This document shows positions 1 through 8,474 of a DNA stretch of 21,076 nt, one piece after another. The DNA lies in the NCBI GenBank assembly GCA_002426025.1, contig DINP01000140.1:12304-33379 (forward strand). The letters are read 5' to 3'. The translations under genes were made by a program, and so were the position numbers. How positions within the stretch are numbered: the first letter of the stretch is position 1; the number at the start of each line of letters is the position of its first letter. Below the pieces are notes generated by a model. That model did no database searches, was not told the origin of the DNA, and worked only from the letters and a program-made list of their open reading frames with translations. Origin of the DNA: Bacteroidales bacterium UBA5537. GTDB lineage: Bacteria; Bacteroidota; Bacteroidia; Bacteroidales; Lentimicrobiaceae.

Positions 1-3
1 TCG

Positions 4-30
4 GGGGTGACTTTAACGGTCGCCCCTTTT
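4..30 (+). terminator. Probable rho-independent terminator or leader hairpin
   Basis: Bases 4-11 (GGGGTGAC) pair with 19-26 (GTCGCCCC) to give an 8-bp stem with one U-G wobble and a 7-base loop, followed by TTTT at 27-30. This is the form of an intrinsic terminator for a gene lying left of the window. The T-run is short and is followed by AAAATTT. The hairpin ends only 12 bases before the first ATG at 39, so a leader or attenuator role for the next gene cannot be excluded. Confidence 0.55.
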
Positions 31-38
31 AAAATTTA

Positions 39-815
39 ATGATGATGAAACAACTGCTATTCATCCTTGCTATGGTATTTACCATTCAAGCTAAAGCGCA
101 AGTGACCCTTGAGCATAGTTACGATGGTTTTGGAACCATTGGCCACCTCGAATTTCAGGATGATAAATACGCGATTCTTGAAACCGCTAACAACAGGTGC
201 AGGCTCTATAATGAAAACCATTCCTTGTATAAAACTATAAATCTTCCCGTGCCGGCAGGTTATACCCTTAATGGACTTCAATATGTTACCGATGGTTTGT
301 TTAACACCGATAACCTGATCGAAATTTCATATACCTATTATATACAGTCGGGCAGCAGTTACGTCTACGAGAACAGGGTTGCCAATGAAAACGGACAGAT
401 TCTTGTAACAATTACGGGAGCAAGTTCGGTTTTGGTTGACTTTTTTGAAGATTCGTGGAAATACATTGCCTGGATTTACGATTATTCTTCTTATCCCTAT
501 CAGATTGATACCCGATACTATTCCTTGCCGGGACAACTGATAACCTCGAACAGCAACACTAAGTTTTCCGAAAACAGACTGAAATCTCCCTACCCCAATC
601 CGGCCAGTGATTTTATTACACTTTCGTATAAATTGACTGGTAGAATTGATGGAACAATGCTGATTTCCAACGCTGAAGGGCAAATTGTGCGACAAATTGA
701 CCTCGGCCCTGACTTTGAGAATGTTATGGTTCCGATTGCAGGTCTGCCTGCCGGCATATATTTCTATATTACCGAGGGAGGTGAAGGCAATGGAAAATTT
801 ATTGTAAAAGACTGA
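39..815 (+). CDS. T9SS-exported protein with type A C-terminal sorting domain
   Basis: A 258-residue secreted protein of unknown role. Residues 1-20 form a signal peptide with a hydrophobic core, probably cleaved after AKA. The C-terminal region from about residue 183 to 258 is a T9SS type A sorting domain: it opens with YPNPASD, continues through short beta-strands with a GQIVRQIDL-like strand, and ends with GIYFYI and KFIVKD. T9SS cargo crosses the outer membrane and is usually anchored to A-LPS or released after this domain is removed. The middle part (about 21-180) is rich in Tyr, Asn and Ser and resembles beta-sandwich or propeller strands, but I recognise no catalytic motif. Three ATG codons in a row (39, 42, 45) make the exact start uncertain; the third gives the most usual MK start. 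It stands alone, convergent with the efflux operon. Confidence 0.85.
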   Translation: MMMKQLLFILAMVFTIQAKAQVTLEHSYDGFGTIGHLEFQDDKYAILETANNRCRLYNENHSLYKTINLPVPAGYTLNGLQYVTDGLFNTDNLIEISYTYYIQSGSSYVYENRVANENGQILVTITGASSVLVDFFEDSWKYIAWIYDYSSYPYQIDTRYYSLPGQLITSNSNTKFSENRLKSPYPNPASDFITLSYKLTGRIDGTMLISNAEGQIVRQIDLGPDFENVMVPIAGLPAGIYFYITEGGEGNGKFIVKD

Positions 816-876
816 ATTTCAACAGAATTTATCCAGAATACCAGTTCTATCAATTTTAGACTTAATGCCTTGAACC

Positions 877-915
877 TTTTTTTACTTTTTACTTTGAGCT
901 TTTAACTTTGAGCTT
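877..915. repeat. Short A/T-rich tandem repeat in convergent gap
   Basis: The gap between the two convergent genes holds two copies of ACTTTGAGCTT (891-901 and 905-915, 14-base period), preceded by a related TTTTTTTTACTTTTTACTTT stretch. I see no strong hairpin here. It may be a slipped-strand repeat or a remnant of the AAGTTAAAAGT-type simple repeats found in Bacteroidota intergenic DNA. Confidence 0.5.
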
Positions 916-919
916 CCGC

Positions 920-2047
920 CTACTCCATCACCAAATTAAACCCGCCTTTAATCAACACATTATCAAGTCCTTCCGGGTTCAGAATTTCCGTAAAGCCATT
1001 GCTGTTGCTTCCGGTTTGAACTTCTTTGGTAATAAATTTCATTTCATTGGCATCGTTTGAAGTCCTGACAATAACCAAACGCGTTTCTCCTGATTTTAAG
1101 ATCGCTTCATCGGGCAAGGCCATAACTTCTCTTTCGCCGGTAAAAATTTCTGCTTCCAGGTACATGCCTGAAATAAGCTTTGCCTTTTCTGACTGCTGAA
1201 TACTTCCAATTACAGCAATGGCTTTGGTTTCGGGGTCAATAGCGCGGCTGTAAGAGACAACCTGTCCCGTGAAAATTTCATTGGTATTATTGGGACTATA
1301 GAAGTTGATTTTTAAACCAGGCTTCAGGCCGGTCATTTCTCTCTCAAAAACGGAAAGCTTCAATTGCAATTGGTTTAAATCAACCAACTCCATAATAACT
1401 TTTTGAGGTTCAGCAAAAGCGCCAGTTTCAGCCTGGAGATTTGCTACATATCCTGCAATCGGCGCGAAGAGATTCAAATCGCTCTGAATCGCACCCTGGC
1501 TTACTTTTTCGATGTTTTGTCCAAGCAATAGTAAAATAGCTTTCTGCCCTTCTACCTTTGCCAACAGGCTTTTGTAATCGCTTTCTGCGTTGAGAAAGAT
1601 TTTCTGTGATGCAATATTATCACCTGCCAATAACTTTTGCCGTTCAAATTCAGCCCTTGATGCCTTCAGCATTCCTGTGGCTTCGGCGAAATCCTGCTGT
1701 AAACGAATAAATTCAGTGCTTTCGATGGTACATAATATTTGTCCTTTGCTTACCTGATCGCCAACATTCACTGCTATTCTCTTTATTTTACCTGCAAGCA
1801 GGCTACTGATCTGAGCCATACCTGATGGAGCAGCAACGACATTTCCATTAGCCCTGATGCTTTCGGTGAAATTCATTTTTATAGGTTTGCCCAATTCCAT
1901 ACCGGATGACTCAAATTGCGATTTGCTAATTGTAATCACCTCATTTGTTGTAATTTCAGTATCCGTGTTCTCTGTTTTTTCCGATCCGCATGAAGCGATC
2001 AGAATAGCCGTTAACAGGAATATCAAATAATTGTATCGTGTATTCAT
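920..2047 (-). CDS. RND efflux periplasmic adaptor lipoprotein (CusB/CzcB type)
   Basis: A 375-residue membrane-fusion protein that would link the inner-membrane RND pump to its outer-membrane channel. The N-terminus is a lipoprotein signal with lipobox IASC, giving a lipidated Cys at about residue 20. Next come the usual adaptor parts: a barrel-sandwich (lipoyl-like) half near residues 70-110 (VAVNVGDQVSKGQ), an alpha-helical hairpin at about 110-185, the second lipoyl half near 190-215 (LFAPIAGYVANL), and a beta-barrel (LKPGLKINFYSP) followed by a membrane-proximal domain. The pump stop codon lies 7 bases upstream, so the two are co-transcribed and probably translationally coupled. The His/Met-rich metal-binding N-terminal extension of some CusB proteins is not evident, so the metal cannot be named. 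Confidence 0.9.
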   Translation of the reverse strand: MNTRYNYLIFLLTAILIASCGSEKTENTDTEITTNEVITISKSQFESSGMELGKPIKMNFTESIRANGNVVAAPSGMAQISSLLAGKIKRIAVNVGDQVSKGQILCTIESTEFIRLQQDFAEATGMLKASRAEFERQKLLAGDNIASQKIFLNAESDYKSLLAKVEGQKAILLLLGQNIEKVSQGAIQSDLNLFAPIAGYVANLQAETGAFAEPQKVIMELVDLNQLQLKLSVFEREMTGLKPGLKINFYSPNNTNEIFTGQVVSYSRAIDPETKAIAVIGSIQQSEKAKLISGMYLEAEIFTGEREVMALPDEAILKSGETRLVIVRTSNDANEMKFITKEVQTGSNSNGFTEILNPEGLDNVLIKGGFNLVME

Positions 2048-2054
2048 GGTGCAA

Positions 2055-5000
2055 TCAATTGAGGGTTAAATAGTTTAAATCCAATACAATGCGATTGTAT
2101 CCGGCCAGATTTTCCAGATAATTTAGTTCGATCTCGGTTGCGGTTTCAAGGCTTTGAATAAACCTGAAAAAATCAATATCACCGCTTTGGTAGCCTTTTA
2201 GCGCGGTGCGGTATATTTCAGCAGCCAGCTTATTGCCAGATGAAGTATAATACTCAATGGCTTCGTTGTACTGCTTCAGTTCATTGTGCAGCGCTGTTTT
2301 TCTTGCTTCAAGCTGAAGTCGGAGATTTTCCTCTTCATTTTGAGCAATTTCATATCCAAGCCTGGCCGATTTTATTTTCGCACGCTGTCCGCCGAAAAAC
2401 AAGGGGAAGGCAATCCCGACCTGATATCCGGTATAATTCTCGGCACCGGAATAAGAGTTGGTCCCGTTGAAATAGGATAAATTAATATCGGGAAACAGGC
2501 TGTTTTTTTCTATACCCACTTTTGCCTTTTGAATATCGGTGAATGTGGAAAACAATTGATCCTGTGCATTTCGGTTTTTTTCATTTTCTGATAATTTAAG
2601 CGGACTGAGCTTTTCAAACCTGATTTCTATGGCCGTATCGGACTGCAGTAGCTGTTGAAGTTCAGATAAAGCTTTTACGGTTTCTAGTTCTGCCTGTCGT
2701 TTCCTTAAGCTCAGTTGCTGATGTTTCGATTGCGCATTCAGCATCTCAAGATAATTGCTTTCACCTTGTTCGTAAAGCCTGGTCGCTGCAGATGAGAACC
2801 CGCTGTAAATGCTATCGAGATATTGGTAATGGATTGATCTGTTTTTACAGTAAAGCAGTTGATAATAGGCCTGCAAAACATTTCTGGTTAATACTTGCCT
2901 GCTTAGCTCAACAGAAGCTTCTGAATGGTTGATTTCAGCCTTGCCGGTTTTACGCTGTGCCATCAGTAAAGTAGGAAAACCAAAACTCTGCTCAACACCT
3001 AAGATGTGAAGAGGCTTGCCGTTTTCTGCTATATTATTCTGGTCATAACCATAATAGAAACCCGTTTTGCCAAGGCCTGAAGCGGCAGGCAGAATGGCTT
3101 TGCTCTGTTCCAAACGTAAGCTGTCGGCCCTGAATCCCATATTATTGCTGAGAGCTATGGTGACAGCTTGTTCTGAAGTTACCACTTTATTTTGTGCAAA
3201 CGCACCAAGCCCAGGTATAAGTAAAATAAGGGCAATAGTTACGCCTCTTTTAAGTTTAAATGGCCACCATTGTATTCCGGTAACGGTATCGAAAATCGCG
3301 TAAAGCAGCGGTAAAGCAATCATGGTTAGCATGGTTGAAGTGATTAATCCGCCGATGACAACCGTAGCCAGTGGGCGCTGTACTTCTGCACCGGCCGAGG
3401 TTGAGATAGCCATAGGTAAAAAGCCGAGAGCCGCGGCTGCAGCTGTAAGCATTACCGGCCTTAAGCGTTGCATGGTTCCGGTCATAACGCGTTCGCGCAT
3501 GTCTTTTATGCCGTGCTCTTTCAGTTCTTTCAGATGCTCAATCAATACAATCCCGTTCAGAACGGCTATTCCGAAAAGGGCAATAAAACCGACACCGGCT
3601 GAAATGCTGAAGGGCATTCCCCGAATCCATAAAAGCAGCACCCCGCCAACGGTTGCCAATGGAATAGCAGTAAAAACCATAGCGGCTTCTTTTATCGAGC
3701 CAAATGCAAAGTGAAGGAAAATAAAGATCAATAATAGCGCAACCGGAACGGCAATTTTAAGTCGTGCTGTTGCATTGCGTAGGTTTTCAAATTGTCCGCC
3801 ATATGAAATGTAATAACCCGGAGGGAGTTTTAGTTTGCTGTTAAGAATGCCCTCAACATCGTTTACCACCGATTCCATATCGCGATTGCGCACGTTTATG
3901 CTGACCACCACCCGTCTGTGGGTGTTGTCGCGTGAAATTTTAGCGGGACCAGTTGTGTAGGTAATATCTGCCAGTTCACTCAGGGGAATCAGTTGCCCTC
4001 CAGATAGGTTTATCCGTAGGTTTTTGAGATCACTGAGTTCTTTTCGATGTTCTTTCTGCAGCCGGATAACCAGATCGAAGCGCTTTTCACCTTCAAAAAC
4101 ACTACCGGCTCCGGCACCGCCAAATCCGGCTGACACAATCTGGTTCAGATCTCCGGCATTCATTCCATATTGGGCAAGCTTATCACGGCGATACTTCACG
4201 CTCATTTGTGGTAGTCCGGCAGTTTTTTCAACAATCACATCCGCTGCACCCTCAACATTTTCAATCAGCCGTTTTACTTCAAATGCCTTCTGATTCAGCA
4301 CTTCCATATCTTCCCCGAAAATTTTCACGGCCACATCTGCCCGAACACCGGTTATCAATTCGTTAAACCGCATCTCGATGGGCTGGGTGAATTCGTATTC
4401 AATACCTGGAATTACTGACAAGGCCTCTTTGAATTTATCAGCCAGTTCATCTTTGCTTTTTGCGGAAACCCAATCTTTTTTTGGTTTCAACTTGATAATT
4501 ACATCGCTCTCTTCCATTGACATTGGATCGGTTGGAACTTCGGCTGCGCCAATGCGGCTGACGATCTGATCTACTTCAGGGAATTTATCCAGCAGTAAAT
4601 TTTCCATCTGAGTGGTCAACTCAATGGTTCTGGTGAGCGATGTTCCGGTTTTTAACACCGGCTGTATTACAAAATCTCCTTCATCTAGGGTTGGTACAAA
4701 TTCGCCACCCATGCGTGAATATAAAAACCCAATCAGAACCAAAGATGCCAAAGCACTGCCAAATACTGCATTTTTATGATCGTAGGCCCATTCAATCACG
4801 GGTTTGTAGGACCGGTATGCAATATTCATTATCCATTTAGAGATGCTTTTTTTCTTCTCTTTTTCAGGTTTTAGGAAAAGGCTGGCCGCAACGGGAAGCC
4901 AGGTGAGGCAGAGCAATATAGCTCCGATCAGTGCAAAACTGAAAGATAGTGCCATCGGCCTGAACATCTTTCCCTCAACTCCGGTGAGCGATAGAATAGG

Positions 5001-6395
5001 AATAAATACCAGCAGAATGATAAACTGCCCGAAAATGGCCGAATTCATCATTTTTGATGCGCCATCGAAGGTAACTTTGTCAATCATGCTTTGTTTCTGA
5101 TCGCCTTTTACAGAGGATAATTCATCTTTGACTACGGTTAGTCGCAATGCAATAAACTCCACAATAATTACAGCTCCGTCAATGATAATCCCGAAGTCAA
5201 TAGCGCCAAGGCTCATCAGATTGGCATCAATACCAAAGATATACATCATCGAAATGGTAAAAAGCAAGGAGAGTGGAATCAGGGATGCAATCACCATGCC
5301 CGATCTGAAATTGCCGAGCAGTAGCACTACCACGAAGATTACAATCAAACAGCCAAGAATCAGGTTTTCTGAAACGGTAAAAGTTGTTTTTCCGATCAAT
5401 TCGCTCCGTTCGAGCACAGGATTGATAAAAACACCTTCGGGAAGAGTTTTCTGCAATTCAGCAACCCTTGATTTCACTTCGCTGATTACTTTATTTGAGT
5501 TGGCATCTTTAAGCATCATAATCTGGCCAAGAACTTTTTCTCCTTCGCCGTTACCTGTAATGGCGCCAAACCGGTTGGCATGGCCGAACTGAACTTTTGC
5601 CACATCGCCGATTAAAATGGGAATTCCGTTGGTGTTGCTTACCACGATGGAATTGATGTTATCAATGGAGCCAACAAGGCCTTCGCCTCTTACAAAATAG
5701 GTTTCGTGGGCTTTTTCGATGTAAGCTCCACCGGCCACACTGTTGTTTTTCTGAATCGCATCAAACACATCGGCAATGCTGATGTCCATGGCATTAAGTT
5801 GTTCAGGATTCACAGCCACTTCGTACTGTTTAAGGTAGCCGCCCCAGGTGTTGATTTCTACAACTCCTGGAATGCCCGAGAGCTGTCGTTTTACTACCCA
5901 GTCCTGAATGGTTCTGAGCTCCATTGGGCTGTAGCGGTTTTCGTAGCCGGGTTTGGTGTCGAGGATGTATTGATATATTTCGCCAAGGCCAGTTGTAATT
6001 GGGCCCATTTCCGGAGTTCCAAAGCCTTCGGGTATGTTTGCCGAAGCACTTTTTATCTTTTCAGCGATAAGCTGACGGGGCAAATAGGTGCCGATATTGT
6101 CATCAAAAACAATGGTTACTACCGAAAGGCCGAATTTTGATATAGACCTGATTTCTTTCACTCCAGGCAGATTCGCCATTTCAAGTTCAACCGGGTAGGT
6201 GATAAACTGCTCCACATCCTGAGTTGACAGGTTGCCCGAAGTGGTGATTACCTGCACCTGATTATTGGTAATATCGGGCACCGCACCAACAGGTATTTGA
6301 AATAGGGAGAAAAATCCGAAGGCCGCGATAGAAAGCGTGAAAAGTATGATAATCAGCTTATTGCGGATACTGAAGCGAATGATATGGTTCAACAT
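2055..6395 (-). CDS. CzcA/CusA-type heavy-metal RND pump fused to TolC-like outer-membrane factor
   Basis: A 1446-residue fusion. Residues 1 to about 1045 are a full heavy-metal RND pump: the first TM helix follows MLNHIIRFSIRNK, and the HME signature DFGIIIDGAVIIVE puts acidic residues at D400, D406 and E413, the proton-relay positions of CzcA (D402, D408, E415). After the last TM block (LLYAIFDTVTG) comes a second signal-peptide-like segment at about 1050-1068 (basic KLKR, then a hydrophobic run ending GAFAQ). The remaining ~378 residues are an outer-membrane factor (TolC/CzcC) domain with long coiled-coil helices and internal duplication. Such CzcA-CzcC fusions are known in Bacteroidota. 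I chose the ATG at 6395 over an in-frame ATG at 6455 because the upstream 20 residues are unlike the family and that start sits inside an inverted repeat. The substrate is probably a divalent cation or Cu/Ag. It heads the operon with the adaptor. Confidence 0.92.
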   Translation of the reverse strand: MLNHIIRFSIRNKLIIILFTLSIAAFGFFSLFQIPVGAVPDITNNQVQVITTSGNLSTQDVEQFITYPVELEMANLPGVKEIRSISKFGLSVVTIVFDDNIGTYLPRQLIAEKIKSASANIPEGFGTPEMGPITTGLGEIYQYILDTKPGYENRYSPMELRTIQDWVVKRQLSGIPGVVEINTWGGYLKQYEVAVNPEQLNAMDISIADVFDAIQKNNSVAGGAYIEKAHETYFVRGEGLVGSIDNINSIVVSNTNGIPILIGDVAKVQFGHANRFGAITGNGEGEKVLGQIMMLKDANSNKVISEVKSRVAELQKTLPEGVFINPVLERSELIGKTTFTVSENLILGCLIVIFVVVLLLGNFRSGMVIASLIPLSLLFTISMMYIFGIDANLMSLGAIDFGIIIDGAVIIVEFIALRLTVVKDELSSVKGDQKQSMIDKVTFDGASKMMNSAIFGQFIILLVFIPILSLTGVEGKMFRPMALSFSFALIGAILLCLTWLPVAASLFLKPEKEKKKSISKWIMNIAYRSYKPVIEWAYDHKNAVFGSALASLVLIGFLYSRMGGEFVPTLDEGDFVIQPVLKTGTSLTRTIELTTQMENLLLDKFPEVDQIVSRIGAAEVPTDPMSMEESDVIIKLKPKKDWVSAKSKDELADKFKEALSVIPGIEYEFTQPIEMRFNELITGVRADVAVKIFGEDMEVLNQKAFEVKRLIENVEGAADVIVEKTAGLPQMSVKYRRDKLAQYGMNAGDLNQIVSAGFGGAGAGSVFEGEKRFDLVIRLQKEHRKELSDLKNLRINLSGGQLIPLSELADITYTTGPAKISRDNTHRRVVVSINVRNRDMESVVNDVEGILNSKLKLPPGYYISYGGQFENLRNATARLKIAVPVALLLIFIFLHFAFGSIKEAAMVFTAIPLATVGGVLLLWIRGMPFSISAGVGFIALFGIAVLNGIVLIEHLKELKEHGIKDMRERVMTGTMQRLRPVMLTAAAAALGFLPMAISTSAGAEVQRPLATVVIGGLITSTMLTMIALPLLYAIFDTVTGIQWWPFKLKRGVTIALILLIPGLGAFAQNKVVTSEQAVTIALSNNMGFRADSLRLEQSKAILPAASGLGKTGFYYGYDQNNIAENGKPLHILGVEQSFGFPTLLMAQRKTGKAEINHSEASVELSRQVLTRNVLQAYYQLLYCKNRSIHYQYLDSIYSGFSSAATRLYEQGESNYLEMLNAQSKHQQLSLRKRQAELETVKALSELQQLLQSDTAIEIRFEKLSPLKLSENEKNRNAQDQLFSTFTDIQKAKVGIEKNSLFPDINLSYFNGTNSYSGAENYTGYQVGIAFPLFFGGQRAKIKSARLGYEIAQNEEENLRLQLEARKTALHNELKQYNEAIEYYTSSGNKLAAEIYRTALKGYQSGDIDFFRFIQSLETATEIELNYLENLAGYNRIVLDLNYLTLN

Positions 6396-6443
6396 TTTAA
6401 AAGAGAATAACGTATAAAAGAACTGAACAGCAATGAGCAGATT

Positions 6444-6493
6444 CCGTGCAGGCACTTATATGCCTGATATAAAATCCCGTTTTAACCGTGCAG
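6444..6493 (-). promoter_or_regulatory. Candidate operator region upstream of the metal efflux operon
   Basis: A perfect inverted repeat CAGGCA-6-TGCCTG occupies 6449-6466, about 54 bases before the pump start. A direct repeat CCGTGCAG occurs at 6444-6451 and 6486-6493, 42 bases apart (about four helical turns), each followed within 20 bases by ATGCC. No T-run follows the palindrome, so it does not look like a terminator. A metal-responsive regulator binding here is an inference; no regulator gene adjoins this operon. Confidence 0.4.
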
Positions 6494-6528
6494 CAAAAAT
6501 GCCAGGTATCGGGTAATAGCCAGATTGT

Positions 6529-7158
6529 TTATTTAATTAATCCAATGCCTTCCAGTGCCGAACTGTCGCCAGGTTTGTTGAGCAATGCCTTGCCAAACAA
6601 TATTTTAGCTTCACGTAGTTTGCCCAACTGGTAGTTGGTCCATCCCATCATCAGGAGTGCATCGTAATCGAAAGGGTAAAGGTTAACAATCTTTTCAAAA
6701 TATTTGTATGCTTCCTGATAGTTTTTCCGGTTGTAATAGATCAGTCCGAGCCTGTAATTGACTGTATAATGATTGGGGTCGAGTTTCAGAATTTCGTTGT
6801 AGCGGGTTATTACCTGGCTGTAGTTGCCTAAAGCTGCTGTCGGTAAAACATAACCAAGACGGGCTTCGATAGACATTGGCATAAGTGAAATTGCTTTGTT
6901 GTAAAAGGAGATAGACTCTGTAAATAGCCCCGACTGATAGGTTAGCCAGCCAAGTCGAAGGTTTATTTCGTAGGATGATTCGTCGTAAACCTTTTTCAGC
7001 ACCTCAATGGCTTTTGAATATTCTGCTTTAGATTCATGCGTATAGCTTGCGCTGAATGCATCAGATAGTGCTGTTTTATCCTGAGCCGAAAGGGCAGAAC
7101 TTATTAGTATAAACAAAGCTAATACTGCAGTTTTAATGTTTTTCAGTGTAAATTCCAT
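6529..7158 (-). CDS. Periplasmic tetratricopeptide-repeat protein
   Basis: A 209-residue protein with a signal peptide (hydrophobic residues 10-24, cleavage after ALSA) and about five TPR units from residue 35 to the end. Typical helix-pair motifs are visible, for example YNKAISLMPMSIEARLGY, YNEILKLDPNHYTVNYRLG, YFEKIVNLYPFDYDALLM and LFGKALLNKPGDSSALEG. It should be a periplasmic scaffold with no catalytic residues. Its ATG lies 16 bases inside the end of the upstream TPR/beta-barrel gene, so translation is probably coupled. It is the last gene of the sigma/urea-transporter operon; 133 bases separate it from the pump gene on the same strand, and I see no clear terminator there. Confidence 0.85.
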   Translation of the reverse strand: MEFTLKNIKTAVLALFILISSALSAQDKTALSDAFSASYTHESKAEYSKAIEVLKKVYDESSYEINLRLGWLTYQSGLFTESISFYNKAISLMPMSIEARLGYVLPTAALGNYSQVITRYNEILKLDPNHYTVNYRLGLIYYNRKNYQEAYKYFEKIVNLYPFDYDALLMMGWTNYQLGKLREAKILFGKALLNKPGDSSALEGIGLIK

Positions 7159-8468
7159 GTTATTCCTCCGGTTATGCTGTGCGATTGGTAATTATATGAA
7201 AAAATTTTGAATTTTGACTCATTTTGGTAGAATAATTCTGTGCCTTCCCTGAAAAAAACCTGGTACCTAAAACTTAGTTTCAGGTAATCGTTCACATTTA
7301 GTACCAGTCGTGTTCCGGTACGGTATTTAATCTTTTCAAAAGCATTGTAAACTACCTGAATATTCTGTTCTGCTGTATTAGACAAATCTCCCAATGTGAA
7401 AAAAGCTTCGCCCCAGAGATTTTTAAAGACCTTACCACCAATCAACTGGTTAATCAGTAGGCGAGTTGTATCCTTGAATAGATTCAGGCTGATGGAGGTT
7501 GAAAGATAAAAATTAAGGTTGCCATTAGGTCTGGCAAATATATTCCCCGACAGTTGAGTATTATCTGTTTTATCAACATGAATTTGCCAGGCTCCCATTG
7601 AATAGGAAAGGTAAGGGGTTGAATACGTGATTTCACCCCCGGCAGCATAGTCATTGTAGCTTCTTATGCCCTGTGGCCCAATGAGCCTTTGCACAGTGGG
7701 ATCTTCGCTCTGAAGAGGATTCTCGTAACTAAGGCCGATCAGCCTGAATGCAGGACTGATGCTCATTTTTTTGTTCAGGTTTATGATAGGGGAGAGATAA
7801 GCCTCCCATTGTTTAACAGAGTAATCGCCCGAAAGTGAATCGAGGCCGGTGATGTTTACTGTCCTTTTTTTGTTGAAATTCAGCAAAGCGGCAGCCACAT
7901 TTATCCTTATCCGGTAATTAACCGGTTGAGCAATCCCGGCTAGCAAATACTGTGAATTGCGGTTTAAATAGACTTCTGAATAGGAACCAGGTGATTTTTG
8001 ATGATTATCATCATACGATGAAATATGGTTGGTAAATGCAGGTCCGGCTTCAATATACAATACCGGCATTCTGTCGGGTTTCCCCAGCGATCTTGCCAAT
8101 TGTTCGGGAAACCGTGATAAAAGGAAACGGGCTTCCGTATCGCGTCCGGAATACCGATATGCGTAATAGAGGTATTCAACCGAAAAGGGATCAATATCGT
8201 TAAACTCCAGTGCTTTTTCGAAATGTTTTGCTGCTTTGACATATAAGTGCAATTCAAATGCGGCTCTGCCAACCCTAGCGCGAATGTAGAAATAGTCGTA
8301 TTCCTTACTGATGGCTTCCTCTCCAATTATAAGAAGGCTGTCCCACTTTTGCTCGTTATACAGGCGCAGGGAAGTAGTTTCGTAGTCAATTTGCTCAGTT
8401 TTTTCAGCAAACGAGAACGGAGAAATCTGAAAAAACAGGATCAAACCTACAAGGCCGGCTTTTATCAT
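7143..8468 (-). CDS. TPR-containing outer-membrane beta-barrel protein
   Basis: A 441-residue exported protein. A signal peptide covers residues 1-21 (cleavage near SFA-E). Residues about 28-125 form TPR-like helix pairs (EEAISKEYDYFYIRARVGRAA, KHFEKALEFNDIDPFSVEYL). From about residue 135 to 441 the sequence alternates hydrophobic and polar residues in strand-turn-strand fashion with many aromatic girdle residues, as in an outer-membrane barrel; the last strand is HSITGGITWNLH. The architecture resembles YaiO-type TPR-barrel proteins, but I cannot confirm that family by eye. It starts 6 bases after the urea transporter/M23 gene and its end overlaps the next TPR gene by 16 bases, so it belongs to the same operon. 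It may give the operon its outer-membrane component. Confidence 0.75.
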   Translation of the reverse strand: MIKAGLVGLILFFQISPFSFAEKTEQIDYETTSLRLYNEQKWDSLLIIGEEAISKEYDYFYIRARVGRAAFELHLYVKAAKHFEKALEFNDIDPFSVEYLYYAYRYSGRDTEARFLLSRFPEQLARSLGKPDRMPVLYIEAGPAFTNHISSYDDNHQKSPGSYSEVYLNRNSQYLLAGIAQPVNYRIRINVAAALLNFNKKRTVNITGLDSLSGDYSVKQWEAYLSPIINLNKKMSISPAFRLIGLSYENPLQSEDPTVQRLIGPQGIRSYNDYAAGGEITYSTPYLSYSMGAWQIHVDKTDNTQLSGNIFARPNGNLNFYLSTSISLNLFKDTTRLLINQLIGGKVFKNLWGEAFFTLGDLSNTAEQNIQVVYNAFEKIKYRTGTRLVLNVNDYLKLSFRYQVFFREGTELFYQNESKFKIFSYNYQSHSITGGITWNLH

Positions 8469-8474
8469 AATTGT

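Noticed and set aside
3322..3714. Plus-strand ORFs inside the pump gene (for example 3322-3714 and 5128-5592)
   Set aside because: They are antisense to a long, motif-rich RND gene and encode low-complexity Ser/Ile-rich products with no family signature.
6396..6455. Pump start at the ATG at 6455
   Set aside because: The first 20 residues are unlike the CzcA N-terminus, and this ATG falls within the inverted repeat.
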